Position numbers and translations under genes: made by a program. This document shows positions 18,681 through 26,980 of a stretch of 64,000 bases of DNA, in pieces; the first letter of the stretch is position 1; the number at the start of each line of letters is the position of its first letter. The stretch comes from Gemmatimonadales bacterium. GTDB lineage: Bacteria; Gemmatimonadota; Gemmatimonadetes; Gemmatimonadales; JACORV01. The DNA lies in contig DATJUT010000063.1 of the NCBI GenBank assembly GCA_035502185.1, positions 1 to 64,000 of the forward strand. Reading direction: 5' to 3'. Under the pieces are notes generated by a model. The model ran no database searches. It was not told the origin of the DNA and saw only the letters and a list, made by a program, of their open reading frames with translations.

Positions 18681-20273
18681 TCAGACCAGCTTGCCGGGGT
18701 TCATCATGCCGTGGGGATCGAATCGCGCCCACAGGTCCCGAAGCACCTGCATGCCCAGCTCGCCCTTCTCGGCGGCGAGCCAGGGCGCGTTGTCGAGTCC
18801 GACCCCGTGATGGTGGGAGATCGTGGCCCCGTGGGCGACGATGGCGCCGCTCGCCGCGGCCTTGAGCGTGCGCCACCGGTCGAGCGTCTCGTCCGGGTCG
18901 GCGGCGAGGCGGAACAGGTACGTCGTGTAGAGGCTGGCGCCGTCCGGGTAGAAGTGCGACAGGTGCGTGAAAACGTGGACCCGCTCGCCCAGCGGGAGCA
19001 GCGCCCCCTCGAGGGCCGCCTCGAGCGCCTGCACCAGCGTCGGCACCTGGCTCCAGCGGGTCGCGGTCTCGAGCGTGTCGACGGCGTACCCGGCCTCCCA
19101 CAGCGAATTGCGCAGATACGGCACGCGGAACCGGCTCCGCTGCCATTGCTTCCCCACGACCGCGCCGCCGACCCGGACGCCACGATGCGCGAGCGCCATG
19201 CCGATCGCGTCCTTCCGGGCGACCGTCACGATCGACCGGCGGCCGGTGAATCCGAGCAGCAGCATGCACTTCTCCGTTCCGGCGCCCCGCAGCGACAACA
19301 CGCCCTCGAGCGCCTGGATCAGGCGCTCGTGCCCGGCAAGGCGGAGGGTGGTTTCGGTCTCGACCGCGGTGCTGAGGCGCAGCATGCTGAGCGGCAGGCG
19401 CGCCTGCACCAGTTCGCGCACGGCCGCCACGCCGTCGTCGAAGGTGGACAGGAAGACGGCATAGAAGCGTTCGCGCTCCGGCAGCGGCGAGACGCGGACG
19501 GTGGCCTCGGTGATGATGCCCAGCCGCCCCTCGCAGCCGAGGACGATCTCGCGCAGGTCGGGGCCCGCTGCGGATGCCGGATGAGGCGGCAGCTCCAGGG
19601 TGCCGGCGGGCGCCTCCACGCGGCCGCCGGCGAACAGGCGCTCGATGCGCCCGTAGCCCAGCGACTGCTGGCCGCTGGATCGCGTGGCGATCCAGCCGCC
19701 GAGCGTGGAGTACTCGAACGACTGCGGGAAGTGACCGAGCGTGAAGCCGCGGGCCCGCAGCTGCGCCTCGAGGTCGGGGCCCGCGACGCCCGCGCCGAAG
19801 GCGGCGAGCTGGCTGACGTCGTCGAAGCGCTGGAGGCCGTTCATCCGAGCGAGACTGACGGTGAGCACCGGTGCGTCCCCGTCGACCGGGTTGACGTGCC
19901 CCACGACGCTGGTGCCTCCGCCGTACGGAATGAGCCGCGCGCCGGTCCGCGCGCCGTAGCCGAGCAGCGCCCGCACGCCATCGGGGGTGCTCGGCTGCGC
20001 GACGCCGTCGGGAGCCCGGCCCAGACGGCCGCTTCGAGTAGCCACCCAGTCGGGCAGGCTCTGCCCGCGGGCGTGGCGCACGCGCAGCTCCGGCGAGCGG
20101 TCGATCAGGGCGTGCGGCGCGAGCCGGGAAGGGGGAGCCGCGGCGACCACGTCGGCCAATCGCGCCGGCGCGATCGTGAGGCCCGGGCCGAGCCGTTGCT
20201 CGAGCAGGCGGACGGCGGCGGGCGGCACGGGGTACCCGGTCGCCTCGTCTCCCCAGCCGTTCCAGCGTCGCAT
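18681..20273 (-). CDS. FAD-linked oxidase resembling alkyl-dihydroxyacetonephosphate synthase
   Basis: This 530-residue protein belongs to the VAO-type FAD family. The PP-loop reads IPYGGGTSVVGHV (FAD binding). STLGGWIATRSSGQQSLGYG and CEGRLGIITEATVRV are conserved, and the C-terminal active-site motif HHHG lies in ISHHHGVGLDN, as in alkyl-DHAP synthases (ADPS). ADPS exchanges the acyl chain of acyl-DHAP for a fatty alcohol to make ether lipids. The adjacent glpD, a source of DHAP, supports a glycerolipid role, and flavoprotein-glpD pairs are known in actinobacteria. A D-lactate or glycolate oxidase function is the main alternative. Confidence 0.8.
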   Translation of the reverse strand: MRRWNGWGDEATGYPVPPAAVRLLEQRLGPGLTIAPARLADVVAAAPPSRLAPHALIDRSPELRVRHARGQSLPDWVATRSGRLGRAPDGVAQPSTPDGVRALLGYGARTGARLIPYGGGTSVVGHVNPVDGDAPVLTVSLARMNGLQRFDDVSQLAAFGAGVAGPDLEAQLRARGFTLGHFPQSFEYSTLGGWIATRSSGQQSLGYGRIERLFAGGRVEAPAGTLELPPHPASAAGPDLREIVLGCEGRLGIITEATVRVSPLPERERFYAVFLSTFDDGVAAVRELVQARLPLSMLRLSTAVETETTLRLAGHERLIQALEGVLSLRGAGTEKCMLLLGFTGRRSIVTVARKDAIGMALAHRGVRVGGAVVGKQWQRSRFRVPYLRNSLWEAGYAVDTLETATRWSQVPTLVQALEAALEGALLPLGERVHVFTHLSHFYPDGASLYTTYLFRLAADPDETLDRWRTLKAAASGAIVAHGATISHHHGVGLDNAPWLAAEKGELGMQVLRDLWARFDPHGMMNPGKLV

Positions 20274-20299
20274 GGTGCGGCCCCCGTGTCCCGGTCTCG

Positions 20300-22489
20300 C
20301 TAGTGCAGCGCCGCTCCGAGCGCGTCGGCCGCCCGGTCGACCTCGTCGGCCAGGCGCCCGACCGCCGCCGTGACGCGCGCGGCCTGGGTCACCGCCTCGT
20401 CCGGCCTACCGAGTTCCAGCGCCTCGCGGATCCCCGGCATCGTCTTGACGCCGTAGCCGGTGTAGAGGCCCGGCGCGTAGATCAGGTTCCGGAACCAGGG
20501 CCGGGCCGGGAGGCCGGCCGTGTCCGCCAGGGCGCGCTCGGTGCGATACAGCATCCGGTTCACGCGGTCCAGCGCGTCGGCGCGCGCGGCGACCTCGGCC
20601 GCCGAGAGTCCGTCGAGACGGGTCAGGGCGCTGTCGTAGCGGGTTGCCGCGGCCGCCAGGTGCGCCACCGCCTGGCGCAGCGGACCCAGGTCCAGCTTCC
20701 GGGAGCTGTCGCGGGCCGCGGCGAGGCGCGCCAGCTCGCCCACGTAACCGTCGAACTTCCGTGCCGCTCCCCCGAACTCGAAGGGCAGGACCGGCGCGTC
20801 GGCCATCCGCAGGATGGCGGTGCCCACGGTGCGCGCCTGCGCCACCTCGGCGGTGAGCGAGGTGTCCAGGAAGCGGAGGTAGAACGTGTAGTCGTCGTAG
20901 ATCGAGTGGTAGATGCCGTCCTCGGTCGCGCCGCCGTAGCGCACGTCGAGCGAGGCCACGCCCAGGTGGTCGATGAACGCCGTGTAGTCGGAGCCGGAGC
21001 CCAGGGCGCCGACGGAGAAGGCCGTGTCGGCGTCGACGCGCGCCGAATCGCGGGCGCGTTCCTCGCGCCGGTGCTGGCGGGCGGCCTCGAGCGCGCTCCG
21101 GCCGCTGTCGGTGGGGGCGGGCACGTCGCGGGCGACCTCGAAGAGGAACTGCTCCAGCGACGGCGACCCCGAGGCCCCGAGCCACCCCTGCTCGTTCACG
21201 TCGCCGTTGAAGTAGACCACGGCCTTGTCCGCCAGCTCGTCGGCGTGTTTCTCCGCCCACTCGGTGGAGCCCAGCAACCCCCACTCCTCGCCATCCCACG
21301 CCGCGAGCACGATGGTGCGCGCGGGCCGCCAGCCGGTCCTGAGGAGCACGCCGAGCGCGCGAGCGGTTTCGTCGAGGGAGACCTGGCCGGAGATCGGGTC
21401 GGCCGCGCCGTTGACCCAGGCGTCGTGGTGGTTCCCGTACAGGACCCACTCGTCGGGACGAGTCGCGCCGCGGATCACCGCGACCACGTCGTAGAGCGGC
21501 CGGGTCTTCCACTCGAAGCGCACGGCCAGCCGCGCGCGCCCAGGTCCGGGGCCGACGTGGTACGTGAGGGGCAGCGCGCCCCGCCACGACGGGGGCGCCA
21601 CCGGCCCCTCGAGACTCCTCAGCAGCGGGAGCGCGTCGCCGTAGGAGATGGGCAGGACGGGGATGGCGGCCAGGGTCTGGGCGGCGCTGATCGGCAGACG
21701 CCGGGAGCCGGGCTCGGAGGCCCAGCCCGGCGAGAGCGGATCGCCCGGGTAGACGGGCATGTCCATCACGCTGCCCCGCTGCACGCCCTGCGGGGGACGC
21801 ATCGGGCCCCGTGGCCAGGTGTCGCCCTGGAAGAACCCGTCGTCGCGCGGATCGGAGTAGATCACGCATCCGATCGCGCCGTGCTCGGCCGCCACCTTGG
21901 GCTTGATGCCGCGCCAGGATCGGCCGTAGCGCGCGACCACGATCTTCCCCCGCACGCTGATGCCGAGACTGTCCAGCGTCCGGTAGTCGTCCGGCACGCC
22001 GTAGTTCACGTAGACGAGGTCGCCGGTGACGTCGCCGTCGGGCGAGTAGGCGTTGAAGGTCGGCAGCTGATCCGCTTGTCCCGACGTCGGATCGCCGGGC
22101 ACCGGCGGCTCCCGCAGCGCCGCCGTGTAGGGGGTCGGCGCGAGCAACTCGAGCGAGCGGCTCAGCGGTCGCGGCATCAGGGCCTCGAACTGCTCGATGG
22201 AGGCGTCCAGGCCGAACGAGCGGAACTTGGCGAGGATCGCGGCCGCCACCCGGTGCGAGCGCTCGGTGCCCGCCTCGTGGGGAAACGCACTCAAGGCGAC
22301 CAGCTGGGCGCGGAGCGTGTCGCGGCTCGGCGCGGCGCGCAGCGTCTCCTCGTGCGCGCGCTCGGCCGCCAGCATCGTACCGGGAAAGCCGCGCACCGCC
22401 CGGTCGGGCGCGGCCTGGCCCGCGAGCCCGCCAGCGGCGGCCAGCGACGCCAGTCCCAATCCCCACAGCGTGCGTCCGAAGGCGATCAT
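20300..22489 (-). CDS. M28B-family metallopeptidase (glutamate carboxypeptidase II-like)
   Basis: This 729-residue exported peptidase has a signal peptide ending in AGGLAGQA, a PA (protease-associated) insert with GKIVVARYG and an M28 catalytic domain. All five zinc ligands of glutamate carboxypeptidase II are identifiable: His in GNHHDAW, Asp in AADPISG, Glu-Glu in WDGEEWGLLGS, Asp in YFNGDVNEQG and His in GIYHSIYDDY. A C-terminal TFR-like dimerisation domain follows. It probably trims C-terminal residues from peptides in the periplasm. A rhomboid gene lies 15 bases upstream on the same strand. Confidence 0.95.
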   Translation of the reverse strand: MIAFGRTLWGLGLASLAAAGGLAGQAAPDRAVRGFPGTMLAAERAHEETLRAAPSRDTLRAQLVALSAFPHEAGTERSHRVAAAILAKFRSFGLDASIEQFEALMPRPLSRSLELLAPTPYTAALREPPVPGDPTSGQADQLPTFNAYSPDGDVTGDLVYVNYGVPDDYRTLDSLGISVRGKIVVARYGRSWRGIKPKVAAEHGAIGCVIYSDPRDDGFFQGDTWPRGPMRPPQGVQRGSVMDMPVYPGDPLSPGWASEPGSRRLPISAAQTLAAIPVLPISYGDALPLLRSLEGPVAPPSWRGALPLTYHVGPGPGRARLAVRFEWKTRPLYDVVAVIRGATRPDEWVLYGNHHDAWVNGAADPISGQVSLDETARALGVLLRTGWRPARTIVLAAWDGEEWGLLGSTEWAEKHADELADKAVVYFNGDVNEQGWLGASGSPSLEQFLFEVARDVPAPTDSGRSALEAARQHRREERARDSARVDADTAFSVGALGSGSDYTAFIDHLGVASLDVRYGGATEDGIYHSIYDDYTFYLRFLDTSLTAEVAQARTVGTAILRMADAPVLPFEFGGAARKFDGYVGELARLAAARDSSRKLDLGPLRQAVAHLAAAATRYDSALTRLDGLSAAEVAARADALDRVNRMLYRTERALADTAGLPARPWFRNLIYAPGLYTGYGVKTMPGIREALELGRPDEAVTQAARVTAAVGRLADEVDRAADALGAALH

Positions 22490-22504
22490 CAGCTTCTCCT
22501 CCGT

Positions 22505-23254
22505 CTATTGAGCGCTGAACCTCTCGAGAAACGCCCGCTCGTCGGGCGTGAGGCTGGCGGCGCCCGCCATCGCCACCTTGGTCATGACCCGCTCGTACTC
22601 CTCGCGGTTGACGGGGTGCAGCGCGTCGGGCCGGATTCGTCTCCAGCGCTCGAGATCCGCGGCCGAGCTCCGGGGGGCGCCCGCGGCGACTCGCGCCCGG
22701 AACTGCACGGCGGGCGAGCGCAGCTCGATCCAGCGCAGGTACAGGAACCCGCCCGCGAAGCCCCCGAGGTGGGCGAAGTTCGCGATGCCCGCCTGCCCGG
22801 TCAGTCCCCCGAACAGGGCCATCGCCGTCATCAGCACCACCAGCAGGCGCGCCTCGAGCCGCAGGACGAAGAACAGGTAGATGGGGTCGCGCGGCCAGAA
22901 GTGCGCGTAGCCCAGCATGACACCGAAGACCGCTCCCGACGCACCCACGATGCGCGCGTAGGGCGTGAGCAGCGACGCCAGGGCGCCGGCCACGCCGCTC
23001 GCGAGATACAGGCCGATGAACCGGCGTCCGCCGAGCCGCGCCTCGAGCCGCGGGCCGAAGAAGTACAACGCCAGCATGTTGAAGAAGAGGTGCGAGAAGC
23101 CGGCGTGCAGGAACATGTAGCTGACGACGGTCCACGGGCGCAGCGGGATCCACGCGGGCACCAGGACGAACAGGCCGGCGACCCCGGGCGCACTCTGCTC
23201 GAGGAGCAGCATCGCCACGTTGGCGAAGATGAGCAGCGTCACCCAGGGGGTCAT
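22505..23254 (-). CDS. Rhomboid-family intramembrane serine protease
   Basis: This 249-residue protein has six membrane helices with rhomboid landmarks: the catalytic Ser in GASGAVFG, the catalytic His in FAHLGGFAGG, and the HxxxN-type oxyanion motif in HAGFSHLFFNMLAL. The ~60-residue cytoplasmic C-tail contains RRIRPDALHPVNREEYERVM, a short region seen in bacterial rhomboids. It cleaves membrane proteins within or near the bilayer; substrates are unknown. It is 10 bases downstream of the KirBac gene and 15 upstream of the M28B gene, in a leftward set of envelope genes. Confidence 0.95.
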   Translation of the reverse strand: MTPWVTLLIFANVAMLLLEQSAPGVAGLFVLVPAWIPLRPWTVVSYMFLHAGFSHLFFNMLALYFFGPRLEARLGGRRFIGLYLASGVAGALASLLTPYARIVGASGAVFGVMLGYAHFWPRDPIYLFFVLRLEARLLVVLMTAMALFGGLTGQAGIANFAHLGGFAGGFLYLRWIELRSPAVQFRARVAAGAPRSSAADLERWRRIRPDALHPVNREEYERVMTKVAMAGAASLTPDERAFLERFSAQ

Positions 23255-23264
23255 GGCGGGCGCC

Positions 23265-24203
23265 CTAGGCCGCGGGCTCGATGCCGTGGAGCCGGCCCAC
23301 GTCGATGGTCATGGGCTCGTCGCCGGTCGGGTGGCGGTAGATGTCGCTGAACTTCGCGCCCCACACGATCTCGTCCCACTTGTACGAGCTGCGCGCGTGC
23401 ACCCGCTGCGAGAACGTCTCGTCGACGCCGGTGAGCAGCACCAGGAACTCGCCGTCCGCGCGGCGCAGGTCGTCGCGCGTCAACCCCCGCAGCGGGCTGG
23501 ACTCGTCGATGGGATGCACCACGGTCCACGAAAGCGGGAAGAAGACGACCGAGTCGCGCTCCAGCGTCAGCGGGTAGAAGCGGCGCAGCGGCCGCCCGCC
23601 GTGCTCCTCGATCCGCGCGAAGATCACCGTCGCCTCGACCTCCAGCAGCTGACTGCTGCGCGCGTTCGCGATCCGGAACTCGAACGCCGTGATCCCCCGG
23701 TAGGGCGCGATCACCGCCGTGCGGCTGAACAGCACCCGCGCGGTGGGGCGCGAGAACCTCGCGAACAGGAGCCCGGTCGCCAGCGCCAGCCACAACAGGC
23801 CCGCCAGCGCCTCCGCCGTCATCACCAGGTTCGCCGCCGCCCCGGCCGGCACCACGCTCCCGTAGCCGATGGTGGAGAACGTCTCGACGCTGAAGAAGAA
23901 CGCCCGGCCGAACCCCGGCTCGCCGGCCCCGACCAGCGCGCCCGCGCCGCACAGCAGGTACGCCGCGGCGAACAGCGCGTTCACCAGCAGGTACGAGCCG
24001 GCGACGATCGCCATGAACCGCGGCCAGGAGGTCGTCAGCAGCAGGTGGTAGAGGCTGAGCGAGGAGCCGAGCCGGAGCCCGCGCCGCTCCACGTTGAACG
24101 ACCCGTCGCGGTTGAGCAGCCGCCGCCGGCTCTCCCGCGCGACGACCGCGCCGAAGCCGAGGTCCCGGCCCTCCTCCGCGTTCACCAGACCAGGTCGCGC
24201 CAC
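23265..24203 (-). CDS. Inward-rectifier potassium channel (KirBac type)
   Basis: This 312-residue channel has a cytoplasmic N-terminus with an interfacial slide-helix region (SLYHLLLTTSWPRFM), two membrane helices and a pore loop with the filter TIGYG in SVETFSTIGYGSVVP. The C-terminal immunoglobulin-like cytoplasmic domain shows RIANARSSQLLEVEATV, LSWTVVHPIDESSPL and SSYKWDEIVWGAKF, which are KirBac hallmarks. It conducts K+ and is gated by lipids and ligands in characterised relatives. The start is GTG at 24203. A divergent promoter region with repeated GTACTTG lies upstream. Confidence 0.95.
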   Translation of the reverse strand: MARPGLVNAEEGRDLGFGAVVARESRRRLLNRDGSFNVERRGLRLGSSLSLYHLLLTTSWPRFMAIVAGSYLLVNALFAAAYLLCGAGALVGAGEPGFGRAFFFSVETFSTIGYGSVVPAGAAANLVMTAEALAGLLWLALATGLLFARFSRPTARVLFSRTAVIAPYRGITAFEFRIANARSSQLLEVEATVIFARIEEHGGRPLRRFYPLTLERDSVVFFPLSWTVVHPIDESSPLRGLTRDDLRRADGEFLVLLTGVDETFSQRVHARSSYKWDEIVWGAKFSDIYRHPTGDEPMTIDVGRLHGIEPAA

Positions 24204-24230
24204 CCGCCGTCCCTCCGCCGCCCCGCGGCT

Positions 24231-24254
24231 GTACTTGGCACTACAAAGTACTTG
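24231..24254. promoter_or_regulatory. Direct repeat in divergent promoter region
   Basis: GTACTTG occurs at 24231-24237 and again at 24248-24254, 17 bases start to start, inside an AT-rich patch between the KirBac gene (leftward) and a small membrane protein gene (rightward). On the minus strand a perfect TTGACA (24253-24258) overlaps the second copy and could be the -35 of the KirBac promoter. The repeats may be an operator. Confidence 0.4.
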
Positions 24255-24306
24255 TCAATTCAGAGTCCAGCGGGCATTTTTCCGGCGGACACGCCGCGAG
24301 GCTCGC

Positions 24307-24714
24307 ATGTCGGCCCTGACCCGGATCCTCTTCCCGCTGCCGGACTACCGGCGGACGCCGTGGACGCTGCTCCGCTGGTGGGAGTCGCGGCGGCTCACCT
24401 ACAACGTCGCCGTGGGCGGCGCCGGTCTGGTGACCCTCGGCTTCCTGGTGCTGTTCAGCGTCCTGCCGCCGGGATTGCCGGGGCCCGTGCTCGTGTGGCG
24501 CGGCGTCGTAGTTTACGCGGTAGTGGCGAATCTCGGCTATTCCCTGGGCTGGGTGGCCGAGCTGGCGATGCGGGCGCTGTGGAAGGAGCAGGCGCCCGAC
24601 GCGGGGCCCGCGCTGTTCCGCCAGGGGTTGAGCTTCGCCGTGGGCCTGACGCTGCTGCCGATCCCGGTGATGGGCCTGACCTGGCTGCTGCGCCTGCTGG
24701 GCCGCCTGTTCTAG
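24307..24714 (+). CDS. Small polytopic membrane protein, function unknown
   Basis: This is a 135-residue protein with a positively charged N-terminus (LRWWESRRLTYN) and three hydrophobic helices: GLVTLGFLVLFSVLP, a second segment around VVVYAVVANLGYSLGWVAEL, and a C-terminal FAVGLTLLPIPVMGLTWLL. I do not recognise a named family. ATG 24307 is chosen because upstream in-frame starts would run through the promoter region and the divergent KirBac gene. It is convergent with the repeat protein gene, 18 bases away. Confidence 0.7.
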   Translation: MSALTRILFPLPDYRRTPWTLLRWWESRRLTYNVAVGGAGLVTLGFLVLFSVLPPGLPGPVLVWRGVVVYAVVANLGYSLGWVAELAMRALWKEQAPDAGPALFRQGLSFAVGLTLLPIPVMGLTWLLRLLGRLF

Positions 24715-24732
24715 GGTCGGCCGCGCGGCGCG

Positions 24733-25884
24733 TCAGCGCAGGTGCAGGTTGAGCAGGGGCAACACGCGGAACGGCGACGCGTTGTTGCGGGCGATGTTGA
24801 GCAGGCCCACTTGGACGCCGTGCAGCTCGCGCGCGTAGTTCACCAGCCCGATGCTGATTCCCGTCTGCACCCGGCGGATCTGGTTGAACGCGCTGACCGA
24901 CACACCGGTCATCGCGTAGGTCCTCAGGTTGAGGCCCGCGACGGTGATGCCGGAGGCGCGCGAGGTGCGCACCTGGTAGGCGGCGATCGTGAGGCCGCCG
25001 ACGCCGCCCTGGCTCACCACCGCGAGGCCGCCGACCGACAGGCCGCGGGCGCGACCCTGGGCCACGAGCGCGATGCCGCTCAGCGACAGGCCGCTGAGGT
25101 CGCCCTGCGCGACGGTGGCGAGGCCGCTGACGGTGATGCCGGCGACGTCGCCCTGAGAGACGAGGGCGAGTCCGGCGACGTGGGCGCCCCACATGCTCCC
25201 CTGCGAGACGGCGGCGAGACCGCTCAGGCTGGCACCGCCCAGGTGACCCTGCGCCACGGTCCCCAGGCCGGAGACGAAGACGCCGGCCATGCTGCCCTGC
25301 GACACGAGGCCCAGGCCGGCCACCGAGAAGCCCGCCATCGATCCTTGCGAGACGACGCCGAGTCCTGACACGCTGGCGCCGGCCATCCCGCCCTGGGAGA
25401 CGACGCCGAGCCCGGAGACGTTGATGCCCCGCATCTCACCCTGGGTGACGACGCCCAGGCCGGCGAGGCTCAGGCCTTCGAGCGAGCCCTGCGAGACCAC
25501 GCCCAGGCCGCCGATCGCGATGCCGCGTGCCCGCACGTCGGCGACCACTCCCCCCAGGCCGATCGAGATGCCGTTGAGCTCGGCTGCCGCGGGCGCGGCG
25601 AGGCCGAACGCGAGCCCGTTGACGCTGCCGGTCACGGGCTTGCCCGGCTTCCAGAAGGTGACGTTGATGCCGTTGATGCGGTCGAGGCCGGCGTCGCTGA
25701 GGTTGAACCGGAGGCCGGTGAACCTGGCGGAGTTTCCGAACGAGATGCCGACTGCGTGGAAGGGCAGGTCGAGGCTCCAGTGGCCCGTCGCCGCGCCCGT
25801 GTCGGCTTCGACCTGCGCGACCAAAACCCGCGGAGCGACGGCGAGGGCGACGCTGGCGATCAGCGAACGGACGACCGGACTCAT
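24733..25884 (-). CDS. Exported 16-residue-repeat protein (LA_2272-like surface protein)
   Basis: This 383-residue protein has a signal peptide (SLIASVALAVAPRVLVAQ) and a central block of eleven tandem 16-residue repeats (residues 126-301). The consensus is GLGVVSQGSMAGxSVS. Degenerate copies flank the block, and the C-terminus reads ISIGLVNYARELHGVQVGLL and ends NIARNN...PLLNLHLR. The C-terminal pattern resembles the LA_2272 family of surface repeat proteins first seen in Leptospira. Regular Gly/hydrophobic spacing suggests a beta-solenoid. ATG 25884 starts the signal peptide. Function is unknown. Confidence 0.75.
   Translation of the reverse strand: MSPVVRSLIASVALAVAPRVLVAQVEADTGAATGHWSLDLPFHAVGISFGNSARFTGLRFNLSDAGLDRINGINVTFWKPGKPVTGSVNGLAFGLAAPAAAELNGISIGLGGVVADVRARGIAIGGLGVVSQGSLEGLSLAGLGVVTQGEMRGINVSGLGVVSQGGMAGASVSGLGVVSQGSMAGFSVAGLGLVSQGSMAGVFVSGLGTVAQGHLGGASLSGLAAVSQGSMWGAHVAGLALVSQGDVAGITVSGLATVAQGDLSGLSLSGIALVAQGRARGLSVGGLAVVSQGGVGGLTIAAYQVRTSRASGITVAGLNLRTYAMTGVSVSAFNQIRRVQTGISIGLVNYARELHGVQVGLLNIARNNASPFRVLPLLNLHLR
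24982..25509 (-). repeat. Eleven tandem 48-bp coding repeats
   Basis: This stretch encodes eleven consecutive 16-residue units of the surface-repeat protein. Units vary at the third to fifth and twelfth to sixteenth positions but keep GL(G/A)xV(S/A)QG. The DNA copies have diverged, so the array is old rather than recently expanded. Confidence 0.85.
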
Positions 25885-25913
25885 CTCTCCCCCGGGGCTT
25901 CCTCCGCTTCGCC

Positions 25914-26921
25914 CTACGCTCCCGGGCCTCCGGGGTTTCGGCTCCCGGCGGCGGCGAAGATGCGCTCGCCGTCGAAGCGTCCGTTCTCGATGAAGACCTC
26001 GGACGTCGCGCGTCCGGCCGTGATGCTGCCGGCCATGTAGACCCCGGGGACGTTGGTCTCGAGGGTCTCGCCGTCGCACTCGGGACGGCCGGTCGCTTCG
26101 TCGAGCCGGATCCCGATCCGCCGGAACAGGTCGAAGTCGGGGTGATATCCGGTGAGCGCGTAGACCCGCGCGGCGGCCAGGCGCTCCTCGCGGCCGTCGG
26201 CGTCCCGGATGACGACCGCGCTCTCGTCGATGCGCAGCACCTCGGCACCGAGCCGCGCGGCGATCTCTCCCGCCTTGAGACGGTTTTCGAAGTCGGGCTT
26301 CAGCCAGTACTTCACGGTGGGCTTCAGCTCCTTGCGGCGGTAGACGAGCGTGACCCGGGCCCCGGCGCGAAACAGCTCCAGCGCCGCCTCGATCGCCGAG
26401 TTCTTGCCGCCGATCACGACCACGTCGAGACCGAACGAGCGGTGCGCCTCGTCGAAGCGGTGGCTGACGTGCGGCAGCTGCTCGCCCTCCACGCCCATCA
26501 GGTTGGGGTGGTCGTAGTATCCGGTGGCGAGCACCAGCCGGCGGCACCCCACGGCCCTGGAGCCGCGCCGGTCCCGCAGGTCGCAGCGGAGGAGCGTCTG
26601 TTCCCGTGTGACCGCCGCGAGGGTGGTGTAGGGCCGGACCCGCAGGCCTTCCGCCCGCACCACGCCGCGGTAGTACTTGAGGGCCTCCTCGCGGGTCGGC
26701 TTCTGGCCGGCACACGCCAGCGGGTGGCCGCCGATCTCGAGCAGATCCGGAGTCGTGAAGAACGTCATCCCGATGGGGTAATGCACGATCGAGTTGACGA
26801 CCGCGCCGGCGTCGATCACCAGCGGGTCGGCGCCGTGGTGCTTGGCGGAGACGGCGCAGGCGAGCCCGATGGGGCCTGCGCCTGCGATCAGCACGTCCTC
26901 GACGGGTCGTTCCACGTCCAT
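25914..26921 (-). CDS. YpdA-like FAD/NAD(P) thioredoxin-reductase-family protein
   Basis: This 335-residue flavoprotein has two Rossmann motifs (VLIAGAGPIGLACA for FAD, VVVIGGKNSAIEAAL for NAD(P)) and lacks the CxxC redox pair of thioredoxin reductases. TFFTTPDLLEIGG near residue 54, ATGYYDHPN, and the C-terminal VPGVYMAGSITAG with FIENGR match the YpdA family, whose Bacillus and Staphylococcus members are bacillithiol disulfide reductases. Use of bacillithiol here is inferred only. It starts at ATG 26921 and ends 30 bases before the repeat-protein start. Confidence 0.88.
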   Translation of the reverse strand: MDVERPVEDVLIAGAGPIGLACAVSAKHHGADPLVIDAGAVVNSIVHYPIGMTFFTTPDLLEIGGHPLACAGQKPTREEALKYYRGVVRAEGLRVRPYTTLAAVTREQTLLRCDLRDRRGSRAVGCRRLVLATGYYDHPNLMGVEGEQLPHVSHRFDEAHRSFGLDVVVIGGKNSAIEAALELFRAGARVTLVYRRKELKPTVKYWLKPDFENRLKAGEIAARLGAEVLRIDESAVVIRDADGREERLAAARVYALTGYHPDFDLFRRIGIRLDEATGRPECDGETLETNVPGVYMAGSITAGRATSEVFIENGRFDGERIFAAAGSRNPGGPGA

Positions 26922-26980
26922 CGCTACCCCTTGTGTGTTCGCCGGGCGGACAGGTTACAGTACACTCCAGGCCTTCGAGT

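Noticed and set aside
20303-23350. 1015-codon plus-strand open frame opposite the M28B and rhomboid genes
   Set aside because: It is antisense to two genes with complete catalytic motifs. Its composition is Arg/Gly/Ala/Val-rich with no domain, as expected from a shadow frame in very GC-rich DNA.
24982-25509. CRISPR-like array
   Set aside because: The regular 48-base units are in frame and encode 16-residue protein repeats; there are no unique spacers.
26933-26980. GTG 26933 as the TauE/SafE start
   Set aside because: It would leave only 11 bases to the divergent YpdA start and add a non-hydrophobic tail (CSPGGQVTVHSRPSS) unlike the family. TTG 26981 is preferred, with some doubt.
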